DNA of 64,000 nucleotides, from assembly GCF_011300215.1 (NCBI RefSeq), contig NZ_CP049866.1, positions 310,001 to 374,000 on the forward strand, written 5' to 3'. This DNA comes from Nocardioides piscis (GTDB lineage: Bacteria > Actinomycetota > Actinomycetes > Propionibacteriales > Nocardioidaceae). This document shows, piece by piece, positions 33,993-42,294 of this stretch. The first letter of the stretch is position 1. Every line of letters starts with the position of its first letter. The notes below the pieces were generated by a model. That model worked only from the letters and a program-made list of their open reading frames with translations, did not search any database and was not told the origin of the DNA. A program made the translations under genes and the position numbers.

Positions 33993-36887
33993 TCAGCTAC
34001 AGCCGCTGGTGCTCCCGCAGCCCTCGCACACGTAGCACGAACCAGCAGGCCGCATCTTCGTCCCGCACGTCATGCAGAGCGGGCTGTCGACCGCCGTACC
34101 CGTGAGCTTCTCGAAGAGCTCAGCCGTGGTCTTGGCCTCGCCGACCACCGGCTGGGCCGGGACCTGGCGGGCCTCGTTGCCATGGGTGTCCTTGGTCTCG
34201 ACGTCCTCGATGACCTCGGCGTGGGCCGCCGGGGCCTCGACGAGCTCGGAGGCCGAACCGGTCTCCTCGAAGCTCGGTTCATAGGAGCCGGTCTCGAGGT
34301 GGCGCTGACGCTCCGCGGCGGAGTAGATACCGAGAGCCGAGCGCTCCTCGAAGGACATGTAGTCCAGGGCCAGGCGACGCCAGACGTAGTCCATCAGCGA
34401 CTGCGCCATACGGACATCCGGGTCGTCGGTCAGACCGGCGGGCTCGAAGCGCAGGTTGGTGAACTTCGAGACGTAGGTCTCGAGCGGGACGCCGTACTGC
34501 AGGCCGATCGACACGGCGATCGAGAACGCGTCCATGACGCCGGCCAGGGTCGAGCCCTGCTTGCCGAGCTTGAGGAAGACCTCGCCCAGCTCGCCGTCGT
34601 CGTGGGCACCCGAGGTCATGTAGCCCTCGGCGCCACCGACCGTGAACGAGGTCGTGCGCGAGACGCGCGACTTCGGCAGGCGCTTGCGCTTGGGGGCATA
34701 GACGACCTTCTCGACGACCTTGGTCTCGACAACCTCGTCGACGGTCTCGCCCTGGTCCTTCTTCGCCGAGTCGGAGCGACCGTCGGACAGCGGCTGGCCG
34801 ACCTTGCAGTTGTCGCGATAGATCGCGGTCGCCTTGAGCCCCAGCTTCCAGGACTGCATGTAGACGTCCTCGATCTCCTCGACCGTGGCGGTCTCGGGGA
34901 GGTTGACCGTCTTGGAGATCGCGCCGGAGAGGAACGGCTGTGCCGCCGCCATCATCCGCACGTGGCCCATCGGCTTGAGCGAGCGGGCGCCCATCGCGGT
35001 GTCGAAGATCTCGTAGTGCTCCTGCTTGAGACCCGGCGCGTCGATGACGTGGCCGTGCTCGGCGATGAAGGCGACGATCGCCTCGATCTGCTCGGGCTGG
35101 TAGCCCATCTTCTTCAGCGCCCGCGGGATCGTCTGGTTGACGATCTGCATCGAGCCGCCACCGACGAGCTTCTTGAACTTCACCAGCGAGAAGTCGGGCT
35201 CGATGCCGGTGGTGTCGCAGTCCATCATGAAGCCGATGGTCCCGGTCGGCGCGAGCACCGAGGCCTGCGCGTTGCGGAAGCCGTTCTTCTCGCCGAGCTT
35301 GATGACGTCGTCCCAGGCCTTCGAGGCCAGCTTGTGCACGCGGCCGTCCTCGGTGTGCAGGACCCGCACCACGTCGTTGGCGGCCTGGTGCTTGCGCATG
35401 ACCCGCTTGTGGGCGTCGGCGTTGCGCTGGTAGCCGGCGTAGGGACCGACGATCCCGGCCAGCTCGGCCGAGCGCTTGTAGGACGTGCCGGTCATCAGCG
35501 AGGTGATCGTGGCCGCCATCGAGCGCCCACCCTCGGAGTCATAGCCCAGGCCCATCGCCATCAGCAGGGCGCCGAGGTTGGCGTAGCCGATGCCGAGCTG
35601 GCGGTAGTCGCGCGTGGTGTCGCCGATCGCCTCGGTCGGGAAGTCGGCGAAGCAGATCGAGATGTCCATCGCGGTGATGATGAACTCCACGGCCTTCGCG
35701 AACAGCGCCGCGTCGAAGGTGTCGTCGTCCTTGAGGAACTTCAGCAGGTTGAGCGAGGCGAGGTTGCACGAGGAGTTGTCGAGCGACATGTATTCCGAGC
35801 ACGGGTTGGACGCGGTGATCCGCCCGGTCTCGGGGTTGGTGTGCCAGTCGTTGATCGTGTCGTCGTACTGCAGGCCCGGGTCGGCGCAGGCCCAGGCAGC
35901 CTCGCTGATCTTGTGGAAGAGCTCGCGGGCGTCGACGCGCTCGATGACCTCGCCGGTGCCGCGGGCACGCAGGCCGAAGTCGGTACCGTCCTCGACCGCA
36001 CGCATGAACTCGTCGGTGACGCGGACCGAGTTGTTGGCGTTCTGGTATTGCACGGACGTGATGTCCTTGCCGCCGAGGTCCATGTCGAAGCCGGCGTCGC
36101 GCAGGGCGCGGATCTTGTTCTCCTCGTTCTTCTTCGTCTCGACGAACTCCTCGATGTCGGGGTGGTCGACGTCGAGCACGACCATCTTGGCCGCACGACG
36201 CGTGGCGCCGCCCGACTTGATGGTCCCGGCGGAGGCGTCAGCACCGCGCATGAAGGAGACCGGGCCGCTCGCGGTGCCGCCGCTCGAGAGCAGCTCCTTG
36301 GACGAACGGATGCGGGAGAGGTTGAGGCCGGCGCCGGAGCCGCCCTTGAAGATGAAGCCCTCTTCCTTGTACCAGTTGAGGATCGAGTCCATCGAGTCGT
36401 CGACGGAGAGGATGAAGCACGCGGAGACCTGCTGCGGCGAGGGGGTGCCGACGTTGAACCACACGGGGCTGTTGAAGGAGAAGTACTGGTTGACCAGCAG
36501 CCAGGTCAGCTCGTGCTCGAAGACCTCGGCGTCGGCGTCGCCGGCGAAGTATCCGTGCTCGATGCCGGCCTTGGTGTAGGTCTTCACGACGCGGTCGATC
36601 AGCTGCTTGAGGCTCCACTCGCGCACGTCGGTGCCGACGGCGCCGCGGAAGTACTTCGTGGTGACGATGGTCGAGGCGTTGACCGACCAGAAGTCGGGGA
36701 ACTCCACACCACGCTGCTCGAAGACGGTCTCACCGGTCTTCCAGTTGGTCTGGACGACGTCGCGCCGCTCCCAGGTGATCGCGTCGTAGGGGTGGGTGCC
36801 CGCGGTGCTGAAGACGCGTTCCATCTTCAGGCCGCCGCCCCTCTTCGCGCCCTTGCGTGCCGCGCCGGTGACAGGCGTCTCGGTCAT
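33993..36887 (-). CDS. nrdJ: Vitamin B12-dependent (class II) ribonucleotide reductase
   Basis: A 964-residue class II enzyme that reduces ribonucleotides to deoxyribonucleotides with adenosylcobalamin. Visible are the substrate-site Cys block NPCSEYMSLDNSSCNLASLN, the segments NSPVWFNVG and QVSACFILSVDDSMDS, the glycine-rich KGGSGAGLNLSRIRS, and the APTGTIG loop. The C-terminal redox tail has two CxxC pairs: CMTCG and CYVCEGCGS. The start ATG 36887 follows GAAGGAG. It is downstream of nrdR and is expected to be repressed by it. Unlike class I enzymes it needs no oxygen, so the cell can make dNTPs at any oxygen level. Confidence 0.97.
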   Translation of the reverse strand: MTETPVTGAARKGAKRGGGLKMERVFSTAGTHPYDAITWERRDVVQTNWKTGETVFEQRGVEFPDFWSVNASTIVTTKYFRGAVGTDVREWSLKQLIDRVVKTYTKAGIEHGYFAGDADAEVFEHELTWLLVNQYFSFNSPVWFNVGTPSPQQVSACFILSVDDSMDSILNWYKEEGFIFKGGSGAGLNLSRIRSSKELLSSGGTASGPVSFMRGADASAGTIKSGGATRRAAKMVVLDVDHPDIEEFVETKKNEENKIRALRDAGFDMDLGGKDITSVQYQNANNSVRVTDEFMRAVEDGTDFGLRARGTGEVIERVDARELFHKISEAAWACADPGLQYDDTINDWHTNPETGRITASNPCSEYMSLDNSSCNLASLNLLKFLKDDDTFDAALFAKAVEFIITAMDISICFADFPTEAIGDTTRDYRQLGIGYANLGALLMAMGLGYDSEGGRSMAATITSLMTGTSYKRSAELAGIVGPYAGYQRNADAHKRVMRKHQAANDVVRVLHTEDGRVHKLASKAWDDVIKLGEKNGFRNAQASVLAPTGTIGFMMDCDTTGIEPDFSLVKFKKLVGGGSMQIVNQTIPRALKKMGYQPEQIEAIVAFIAEHGHVIDAPGLKQEHYEIFDTAMGARSLKPMGHVRMMAAAQPFLSGAISKTVNLPETATVEEIEDVYMQSWKLGLKATAIYRDNCKVGQPLSDGRSDSAKKDQGETVDEVVETKVVEKVVYAPKRKRLPKSRVSRTTSFTVGGAEGYMTSGAHDDGELGEVFLKLGKQGSTLAGVMDAFSIAVSIGLQYGVPLETYVSKFTNLRFEPAGLTDDPDVRMAQSLMDYVWRRLALDYMSFEERSALGIYSAAERQRHLETGSYEPSFEETGSASELVEAPAAHAEVIEDVETKDTHGNEARQVPAQPVVGEAKTTAELFEKLTGTAVDSPLCMTCGTKMRPAGSCYVCEGCGSTSGCS

Positions 36888-36946
36888 GGGTTCTCCTTCG
36901 AATCCCTCGTGCTTGGAAACTTCATCGGGTCCTGCTGCGTTGGTAC

Positions 36947-36980
36947 GCCCGGCACGCGGCTTCCCCACCACGTGCCGGGC
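36947..36980 (-). terminator. Hairpin between nrdR and nrdJ
   Basis: GCCCGGCACG and CGTGCCGGGC form a perfect ten-bp stem around a 14-base loop, 10 bases after the nrdR stop. It may reduce read-through from nrdR into nrdJ or protect the message; no T run follows. Confidence 0.55.
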
Positions 36981-36989
36981 AGTTCTGGG

Positions 36990-37508
36990 TCAGCCGGTTC
37001 CGGCTGGTACGGCGATGGGCTCGCCGTCGGCCACGTCGCCCGTGACGTCGCTGTGGGCGAGCCGGCGCTCGGTCTTGAGCATCTCGATCTCGTCCTCGAA
37101 GTCCTCGGCCGACTCGAACGCGCGATAGACGCTGGCGAAGCGGAGGTAGGCCACCTCGTCGAGCTCGCGCAGCGGGCTCAGGATCGCCAGCCCGACCTCG
37201 TTGGCGTTGATCTCGGCCTGGCCGGTCAGCCGCAGCGCGTCCTCGACCGCCTGGCCGAGGCAGGCCAGCTGGTCCTCGGTGACGGGGCGGCCCTTGCAGG
37301 CCTTGCGGACACCGGAGATGGCCTTGTCGCGGTTGAACGGCTCGCTGGCGCCGCTGCGCTTGAGCACCATCAGCTGCATCTGCTCGACCGTGGTGAAGCG
37401 CTTCTCGCAGCTCGCGCAGACCCGACGGCGGCGGATCGAGGTGCCGTCGTCGGCGACCCGGGAGTCGAGGACCCGCGTGTCGGTCTTGCGGCAATAGGGA
37501 CAGTGCAT
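36990..37508 (-). CDS. nrdR: Transcriptional repressor NrdR
   Basis: A 172-residue regulator that binds ATP or dATP and represses ribonucleotide reductase genes. The N-terminal zinc ribbon has Cys3, Cys6, Cys31 and Cys34 (HCPYC and CASC). The ATP-cone domain follows (about 47-140, [24 protein letters not shown] and [22 protein letters not shown]). The pairing with nrdJ and two NrdR boxes upstream fit autoregulation of the nrdR-nrdJ unit. Confidence 0.97.
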   Translation of the reverse strand: MHCPYCRKTDTRVLDSRVADDGTSIRRRRVCASCEKRFTTVEQMQLMVLKRSGASEPFNRDKAISGVRKACKGRPVTEDQLACLGQAVEDALRLTGQAEINANEVGLAILSPLRELDEVAYLRFASVYRAFESAEDFEDEIEMLKTERRLAHSDVTGDVADGEPIAVPAGTG

Positions 37509-37908
37509 CGCGGGCCTCCTTCCGGTTCTGAGTGCGGGCGCGGCGGAAACACCCTCACGTGGGTGTCAACGCTTGTGGAACAGTCGATGTTTCCTGTGGA
37601 GAACTCGTCTGCTGCTGTGCACTCCGATCCAGCTCCTGTGAACTAGATGTGGAGAACCACAACGGTGTAACTACTAGATGTAGTGGTTACCGTACGTCGC
37701 TGTCCGAGGCGTTGGCAAGTGGGGAGAACTAGCCATTTCGGGTCATCTCGGGGGTGCAGGTAAAACCGCAGGTCAGTGGCCCGCGCCACACGAAATCGAG
37801 TGGTCCGACCCGGCGTGTCGACCCCGGTCGGGTGGTGTCGCGCGGTGGGTCGACATCGGCATACGCGATCTTGGTCCGGGTCGGGGCCGCATCGGACACA
37901 ATGGCGCC
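37509..37908. other. 400-bp intergenic region upstream of nrdR
   Basis: The left part holds an inverted repeat GGAACA-(5 nt)-TGTTTCC at 37577-37594 and the two NrdR boxes. From 37690 to 37908 no gene, repeat or clear site is seen. Confidence 0.6.
37637..37683 (-). promoter_or_regulatory. Two NrdR boxes in tandem
   Basis: Box 1 (37637-37652, TGTGAACTAGATGTGG) and box 2 (37668-37683, TAACTACTAGATGTAG) share ACTAGATGT-G and are offset by exactly 31 bp, three helical turns. NrdR boxes are known to occur in pairs with this spacing. Box 2 is part of the dyad ACTAC-TAGAT-GTAGT. They lie about 130 bases upstream of nrdR, suggesting a long leader. Confidence 0.75.
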
Positions 37909-38466
37909 GTGGCCACCGGGAAGCGAGCAGCAGCGAGGCGGGGACCGCGACCGAAGGCGACCTTCAACCGCCCGGCTCTGCTGTTCGCGCTGGCGATCAC
38001 GGGCTGCCTGATCGCGTGGGGCTACCTCGTCTATCTCGCGATCGACTTCGGCACCTCGGCGCGCTCCGGCGAGACGGGCGCCTGGGGACTGTTGGCGCTC
38101 GCCTCGCTGGGCGCCGTCGCCTGCCTGTTCGCGGGGTTGCTGTTCGTCGCACGCCTGCTCCGGGCGCTCGGCATCACCAAGCCCCCGAGGACGACGACGC
38201 TCCCCCGCGACCACCCGCCGCGAGCCGCCCGCCCGGTGGCCGGCGCGCCGCCCGCTGACGCTTCATCCACAGTGCGGATCCAGGGGTCGCCTCCGCGCCT
38301 CGACTCCCCTAGCGTGATCCCCGTCCGGCTCGGGGTCCGGACGCTCTCGGGGAAAGAAGATCCAGATGGTCATGTCATTCGTACGGCGCGTAGCGCTCAC
38401 CAGCCTCGCGCCGCTCCTGCTGCTCGGCGCCTGCGCCGAGGACAAGCCGGATCCGCCGGCGGCTGA
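37909..38466 (+). CDS. Membrane protein of unknown function, 3' end doubtful
   Basis: The N-terminal 115 residues look real: a basic start, then two hydrophobic segments (LLFALAITGCLIAWGYLVYLA and LLALASLGAVACLFAGLLFVA). After about position 38255 codon use worsens and the reading runs 101 bp into the next gene. A single missing C in GCCGCCCGC would bring in the TGA at 38256-38258 and give a protein of about 116 residues, so the long end is probably an artefact. No family recognised. Start GTG 37909. Confidence 0.55.
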   Translation: MATGKRAAARRGPRPKATFNRPALLFALAITGCLIAWGYLVYLAIDFGTSARSGETGAWGLLALASLGAVACLFAGLLFVARLLRALGITKPPRTTTLPRDHPPRAARPVAGAPPADASSTVRIQGSPPRLDSPSVIPVRLGVRTLSGKEDPDGHVIRTARSAHQPRAAPAARRLRRGQAGSAGG

Positions 38467-38947
38467 GCCCACCTCCTCGCCGCCGAGCGTGACGGCGTCG
38501 GCGGCGGAGCCCTCGGCGTCTGCCGAGCCGACCTTGCCGCCCGAGGCGGAGGGGACTGGGCCCGAGGCCGCTGAGGCGTTTGTGCGGCACTACTTCGCTG
38601 TGGCGAACTACGCCCAAGCTTCAGGTGATGCTCGGGGACTACGTTCACTTGGGACTGACAAGTGCATTGCCTGTCAACGCTCAGCGCAAGCGGTCGAGGA
38701 CATCTACAAGCGAGGGGGCCAGGTCGTCGGCGGGGACGCCACCGTCGACGACGTTCGGGTCACAAACCCTCAGAACGGCAGCAGGCCACAGTCGACTTGG
38801 GTCGAGGCGACAGTGACGAACGCGGAACAGACCGTCTCTGGCTCCGGCAAGCTTGACGGCACCTACCCTGCGGCAACTGTTCGGATGTACTTCGAACTGA
38901 TCCCGGTCGGAGATCGTTTCCGGGTAACGCAGTGGGGTCAGAAATGA
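38366..38947 (+). CDS. DUF6318-like lipoprotein
   Basis: A 193-residue lipoprotein: signal peptide with lipobox LLLGAC (Cys23), a Pro/Ser/Ala/Glu-rich linker (about 24-65) and a domain AFVRHYFAVANYAQASGDARGL with the Cys pair CIACQ, which resembles the actinobacterial DUF6318 family. GC content is lower than in neighbouring genes. Its stop overlaps the ATG of the next gene (ATGA), so the two are translationally coupled. Confidence 0.7.
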   Translation: MVMSFVRRVALTSLAPLLLLGACAEDKPDPPAAEPTSSPPSVTASAAEPSASAEPTLPPEAEGTGPEAAEAFVRHYFAVANYAQASGDARGLRSLGTDKCIACQRSAQAVEDIYKRGGQVVGGDATVDDVRVTNPQNGSRPQSTWVEATVTNAEQTVSGSGKLDGTYPAATVRMYFELIPVGDRFRVTQWGQK

Positions 38948-39792
38948 GCGCCCGCCACGTCCGGAGATTGGTCGCTCTCATGGGGGCTGCGACTTACGCG
39001 GTCACCCTCGCAGCGTCCGCGCACGCTGCAGATGACGAGGTCGGCGCCAAACCCGCCGGCAACGTCATCCAAGTGCAGGGCGAACTGACAAGTCCACCGG
39101 TCATATCGGATAACTCAGCCTCCTCTCATGCAGCAGCCGCGTCGAGCGCACCCGCCGCAACACCAGCACTACCTACGGTCACGGTCCCCTGCGGAGAGGG
39201 GCCAGTGACGGTTGCAGGATCACCCGACGGCCCGATGCCCGTCGTATGCCCCCCGATGCCGGCAACGCCGACGCCCGAGGAGCCGACAGTCGACGCACCG
39301 GCCCCACAGGTCGACATCCCCAGCGAGATGCTGACGGCCTTCAAGCAGGTCACCTTGCCCAGCTCAACGATCAGGGTGCAGCCACCCGGCGGGAAGACGT
39401 TGGTCAACTTCGACACGATCTTCTCCACGAAGGCCGAGCGCCACCAGATCGACGTCCACCTCGACAAGGTCGACATCGACGTCGTCCTCGAGGTCTGGCC
39501 CAGCTCCTTCGCCTGGCACCACGGCGACGGCACCAGCCAGACGACCACGATCCCAGGCCGCGCCTGGACCGAGGGCGACGAGGTCAGCCCCGACAACGGG
39601 TTCGTGGTCCACCGCTACACACGTCTGCACAAGGCTGCCCCGGTGAGCGTCGACACGACGTGGTCGGCCCAGTTCAAGGTCGCGGGCCAACCCGCGTGGC
39701 AGCCGGTCGACGGCACCGTCACCATCGCCGGCCAGCCGATCACCCTGCGCGTCCTCGAGGCGACGCCCGCCCTGGTCGCCGGACAGGGCTGA
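38944..39792 (+). CDS. Secreted protein of unknown function
   Basis: A 282-residue protein with a signal peptide (about 1-29), a Pro/Ala/Thr-rich region (about 45-125) and a C-terminal beta-rich domain containing VLEVWPSSFAWHHGDGTSQTT, resembling the PKD-like segments found in actinobacterial surface proteins. The ATG 38944 overlaps the stop of the lipoprotein gene. The first third is lower in GC than the rest of the window, the C-terminal half is not. The pair may act together at the cell surface. Confidence 0.7.
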   Translation: MSARHVRRLVALMGAATYAVTLAASAHAADDEVGAKPAGNVIQVQGELTSPPVISDNSASSHAAAASSAPAATPALPTVTVPCGEGPVTVAGSPDGPMPVVCPPMPATPTPEEPTVDAPAPQVDIPSEMLTAFKQVTLPSSTIRVQPPGGKTLVNFDTIFSTKAERHQIDVHLDKVDIDVVLEVWPSSFAWHHGDGTSQTTTIPGRAWTEGDEVSPDNGFVVHRYTRLHKAAPVSVDTTWSAQFKVAGQPAWQPVDGTVTIAGQPITLRVLEATPALVAGQG

Positions 39793-39819
39793 CGCTCCGG
39801 CGCACCAGACGCTCAGCCC

Positions 39820-39868
39820 ACTAGGTGTGGATTCGGTGTCGCAGGGTGACACCAAAGCCACACCTAGT
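39820..39868. terminator. Long hairpin 1 of a three-hairpin cluster
   Basis: Outer arms ACTAGGTGTGG and CCACACCTAGT (11 bp, perfect) enclose inner arms GGTGTC and GACACC (6 bp) with short internal loops. It begins 28 bp after the secreted-protein stop codon. Confidence 0.7.
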
Positions 39869-39903
39869 GCGTTGCCCGGCCGTCGCAAGTCCGACGAAGA
39901 CGC

Positions 39904-39938
39904 CGAGGGGCGGGCCACGCGTGGTGGCCCGCCCCTCG
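39904..39938. terminator. Long hairpin 2 of a three-hairpin cluster
   Basis: CGAGGGGCGGGCC and GGCCCGCCCCTCG form a perfect 13-bp stem with a nine-base loop, followed by TCTTCCCC. The strongest terminator-like structure in the window. Confidence 0.75.
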
Positions 39939-39948
39939 TCTTCCCCTG

Positions 39949-39979
39949 TCCGCCAGCCGGGGTCGAATCGGCTGGCGGA
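39949..39979. terminator. Long hairpin 3 of a three-hairpin cluster
   Basis: TCCGCCAGCCG and CGGCTGGCGGA form a perfect 11-bp stem with a nine-base loop, ending 10 bases before the stop of the convergent LysM gene. Confidence 0.7.
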
Positions 39980-39989
39980 GGACTGGTGG

Positions 39990-40358
39990 TCAGCTGTCGC
40001 TGACCGGAACGCGGAGCTTCTGCCCCGCGAAGAGCTGGGCCGACTCGAGGGCGTTGAGCCGCTCGATCTCACGCATCGTCGTGCGGATGTCGTCGCCGGT
40101 CTCGAGCTCGGCAGCGATCCCCCACAGGGTCTCGCCGGAGCCGACCATCACGATCTCGGTGGGGGCGGCCTCCCCGGGCGTCTCGGAGCCGACTGCCACC
40201 GCACCCAGGAAGAACGCGGCGACCAGGGCCAGCGCGAGGGAGGCGAGGAACACCACGGCACGGCCACGACGAGTCAGGCGCACGGTCGACTGGGGTCGGC
40301 GCGCGGCTCGAAGGGCGCTCGGGGCGGTGAAGACGGGAGAGATGCTGAGGGTGCTCAT
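39990..40358 (-). CDS. LysM-domain membrane protein divergent from lexA (ChiZ/DivS-like)
   Basis: A 122-residue protein with a basic cytoplasmic N-terminus, one transmembrane helix (VVFLASLALALVAAFFLGAVAV, about 49-70) and an extracytoplasmic LysM domain (SGETLWGIAAELETG to LFAGQKLRVPV), which binds peptidoglycan. In mycobacteria the gene in this position, chiZ, is SOS-induced and slows division; the equivalent in corynebacteria is divS. The role here is inferred from position, architecture and the SOS boxes. AGGAGG precedes ATG 40358. Confidence 0.88.
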   Translation of the reverse strand: MSTLSISPVFTAPSALRAARRPQSTVRLTRRGRAVVFLASLALALVAAFFLGAVAVGSETPGEAAPTEIVMVGSGETLWGIAAELETGDDIRTTMREIERLNALESAQLFAGQKLRVPVSDS

Positions 40359-40506
40359 TGTGGCCTCCTGGGGAAGATCAGCCGGTCGTGGTTCGTCGAG
40401 CAATGTCTAGACGTGACCACCGACAACGGCGGGAAGTCGAAGAGACGTTCGATCGAACACATGAGCGAGACTAGATCACCTGTTCGAACGAATGCAAGCC
40501 TTTGGG

Positions 40507-40520
40507 CGAACGAGTGTTCG
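40507..40520. promoter_or_regulatory. LexA binding site (SOS box) nearer the LysM gene
   Basis: CGAACGAGTGTTCG is a perfect match to the actinobacterial SOS box (CGAAC-N4-GTTCG). It lies 149 bases upstream of the LysM gene. Two further palindromes made of the same half-sites, GTTCGATCGAAC (40447-40458) and GTTCGAAC (about 40492-40499), lie closer to that gene. Confidence 0.8.
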
Positions 40521-40577
40521 AAGTCATGCCACAGCGCCGGAGCGCGAGGGTGCATCACGCAGGATCGACACGCCGTT

Positions 40578-40618
40578 CGAACAGATGTTTGATCAACCGG
40601 GCTCGGGGCGCCTAACCT
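40578..40618 (+). promoter_or_regulatory. lexA promoter with overlapping SOS box
   Basis: CGAACAGATGTTTG (40578-40591) matches the SOS box with one mismatch. It overlaps a -35 element TTGATC (40589-40594), which is 18 bp from a -10 element TAACCT (40613-40618). LexA bound here would block its own transcription. Confidence 0.72.
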
Positions 40619-40654
40619 GTTCAACACACCCAAGGTGAGGCGAAGGAGCGGGAC

Positions 40655-41388
40655 GTGGCCACGAGCAAGGACAACGGCAAGCAGGGCAAGGTCGTGCCGA
40701 TGCCCGACGGACCCCCGGACGCCACCGGGCTGACGCCCCGACAGCAGCGGGTGCTCGCGACGATCAAGGACGCGATCGAGACTCGCGGCTATCCCCCGAG
40801 CATGCGCGAGATCGGCACCGCGGTGGGACTCACCAGCTCGTCGAGCGTGGCCCACCAGCTCAAGACGCTGGAGGAGAAGGGGTTCCTGCGCCGCGACCCC
40901 AACCGGCCGCGCGCCCTCGAGGTCTTCCTGCCCGAGGTGATGGCGGCCCGCCGCTCCATCTCCAGCGCCGAGGAGACGTCCTACGACGAGACCGACATCG
41001 GCAACACGGCCCCCAGGCGACCTACGTGCCCATGGTCGGCCGGATCGCTGCCGGCGGCCCGATCCTGGCCGAGGAGCGGATCGACGAGGTCTTCCCCCTG
41101 CCCAAGTCCCTGGTCGGCGACGGCACCCTCTTCATGCTCGAGGTGTCCGGCGACTCGATGATCGACGCCGCGATCTGCAACGGCGACTACGTCGTCATCC
41201 GCCAGGAGCAGACCGCGTCCAACGGCGAGATCGTCGCCGCGCTGATCGACGGCGAGGCCACCGTGAAGACCTTCCAGCGCAAGGACGGAAAGGTGTGGCT
41301 GCTTCCGCACAACCCGGCCTACGATCCGATCGATGGCACCCACGCAACCATCCTCGGCAAGGTCACGGCGGTCCTGCGCCGCGTGTGA
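40655..41388 (+). CDS. lexA: SOS repressor LexA, one frameshift in the given sequence
   Basis: The reading from GTG 40655 gives the LexA winged helix ([42 protein letters not shown]). At the C run 41010-41014 one C is missing; in the next frame the peptidase part follows: [13 protein letters not shown] with the Ala-Gly cleavage bond, GDSMIDAAI with the catalytic Ser, and [10 protein letters not shown] with the Lys. The whole protein would have 244 residues. Loss of LexA is unlikely to be tolerated silently, so a sequencing error is the best explanation. AAGGAG lies upstream of the GTG. Confidence 0.9.
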
Positions 41389-41399
41389 CCTCAGGGTCT

Positions 41400-41429
41400 C
41401 CCCTGAGCCGGCCGCAGCCGGTTCAGGGG
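41400..41429 (+). terminator. Terminator-like hairpin after lexA
   Basis: CCCCTGA and TCAGGGG form the base of a stem that continues with CCGGC/GCCGG around a four-base loop; 12 paired bases with two unpaired ones. It starts 12 bases after the lexA stop. Confidence 0.65.
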
Positions 41430-41484
41430 TGCGCCGCGCGCATCCCCGATGCGGCCGAGCGCTCCCGGAGGGTGCACTGGCTCG

Positions 41485-42288
41485 GTGACCACACTCCTGC
41501 CCGCGCGCACCCGCCCACTCGAGCCGACCACCGCGGCTCCCGCCCTTCACCGGGCCTTCGTCGGCGCGCGGGAGCTCGGGTTCCTGGCCGTGGTCTATGT
41601 CGGCTATGCCGTGACCCGGGTGCTCGCTGACGACTCCTTCGCGCCCGCCCGCGAGCGCGCAGCCAGGCTGGTCGCGATCGAGCAGCCCCTCGGCCTGGGG
41701 TTCGAGCAGCCACTCAACGACTGGTTCGCCGGCCACCACCTGGTCGGGGCCGCGGGTGCCTTCCACTACGCCAGCGCCCACTACCTCGTCACCGCGGCCG
41801 TGCTGGTCTGGCTGTTCGTGCGGCGCCCATCGACATACGTCGTCGCGCGCCGCACCCTCGTCGTCGCGACCGTGGTCGCCCTCGGGGTCTACCTCCTGGC
41901 CCCCACCGCGCCGCCGCGCCTGGTCGGCGGCTTCACCGACGTCCTCGCCCAGCACTCCGGCGCCGGCTGGTGGGGCGCGGAGGCGAGTGCGCCCAAGGGG
42001 CTCGGCGAGCTCACCAACCAGCTGGCTGCGTTCCCGAGCATGCATGCCGGCTGGGCGCTCTGGGTGGCGCTCGCCGTCGCCGCCTCGACCCGGCACTGGT
42101 TGCCGCGCCTGGTCGCGTGGAGCCACGCGGTCGTCACAGCGCTTGTCGTGATCGGCACCGGCAACCACTGGACCCTCGACGTCGTCGCCGGCTGGGCGCT
42201 GATCGCGTTCGTGTGGCGGGTGGCCGAGACGGCAACACTGGATGAACAACGTCTCGACCCCGTGATCTCAGGCGCCCTGCGTCGTTGA
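41485..42288 (+). CDS. PAP2-superfamily phosphatase-like membrane protein
   Basis: A 267-residue polytopic protein with five or six membrane segments and the C-terminal PAP2 signature: FPSMHAGWALWVALA and GTGNHWTLDVVAGWAL, holding the two catalytic His residues. The first PAP2 motif is replaced by a looser one, as in the inositol phosphotransferase-like (aureobasidin-resistance) branch. It may dephosphorylate or transfer a lipid head group. GTG 41485 start; weak ribosome site. Confidence 0.8.
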   Translation: MTTLLPARTRPLEPTTAAPALHRAFVGARELGFLAVVYVGYAVTRVLADDSFAPARERAARLVAIEQPLGLGFEQPLNDWFAGHHLVGAAGAFHYASAHYLVTAAVLVWLFVRRPSTYVVARRTLVVATVVALGVYLLAPTAPPRLVGGFTDVLAQHSGAGWWGAEASAPKGLGELTNQLAAFPSMHAGWALWVALAVAASTRHWLPRLVAWSHAVVTALVVIGTGNHWTLDVVAGWALIAFVWRVAETATLDEQRLDPVISGALRR

Positions 42289-42294
42289 GCAGGC

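Noticed and set aside
37577..37594. SOS box upstream of nrdR (GGAACA...TGTTTCC)
   Set aside because: The half-sites are spaced too widely for LexA (GAAC-N4-GTTC is required); left as an unexplained inverted repeat.
33969..37646. 1,225-residue plus-strand open frame antisense to nrdJ and nrdR
   Set aside because: It is a by-product of the high-GC codon bias of nrdJ; no start signal, no recognisable domain.
40655..41388. Two separate genes, one for the LexA DNA-binding part and one for the peptidase part
   Set aside because: They join perfectly if one C is restored in the run at 41010-41014; the two domains are one protein in the family.
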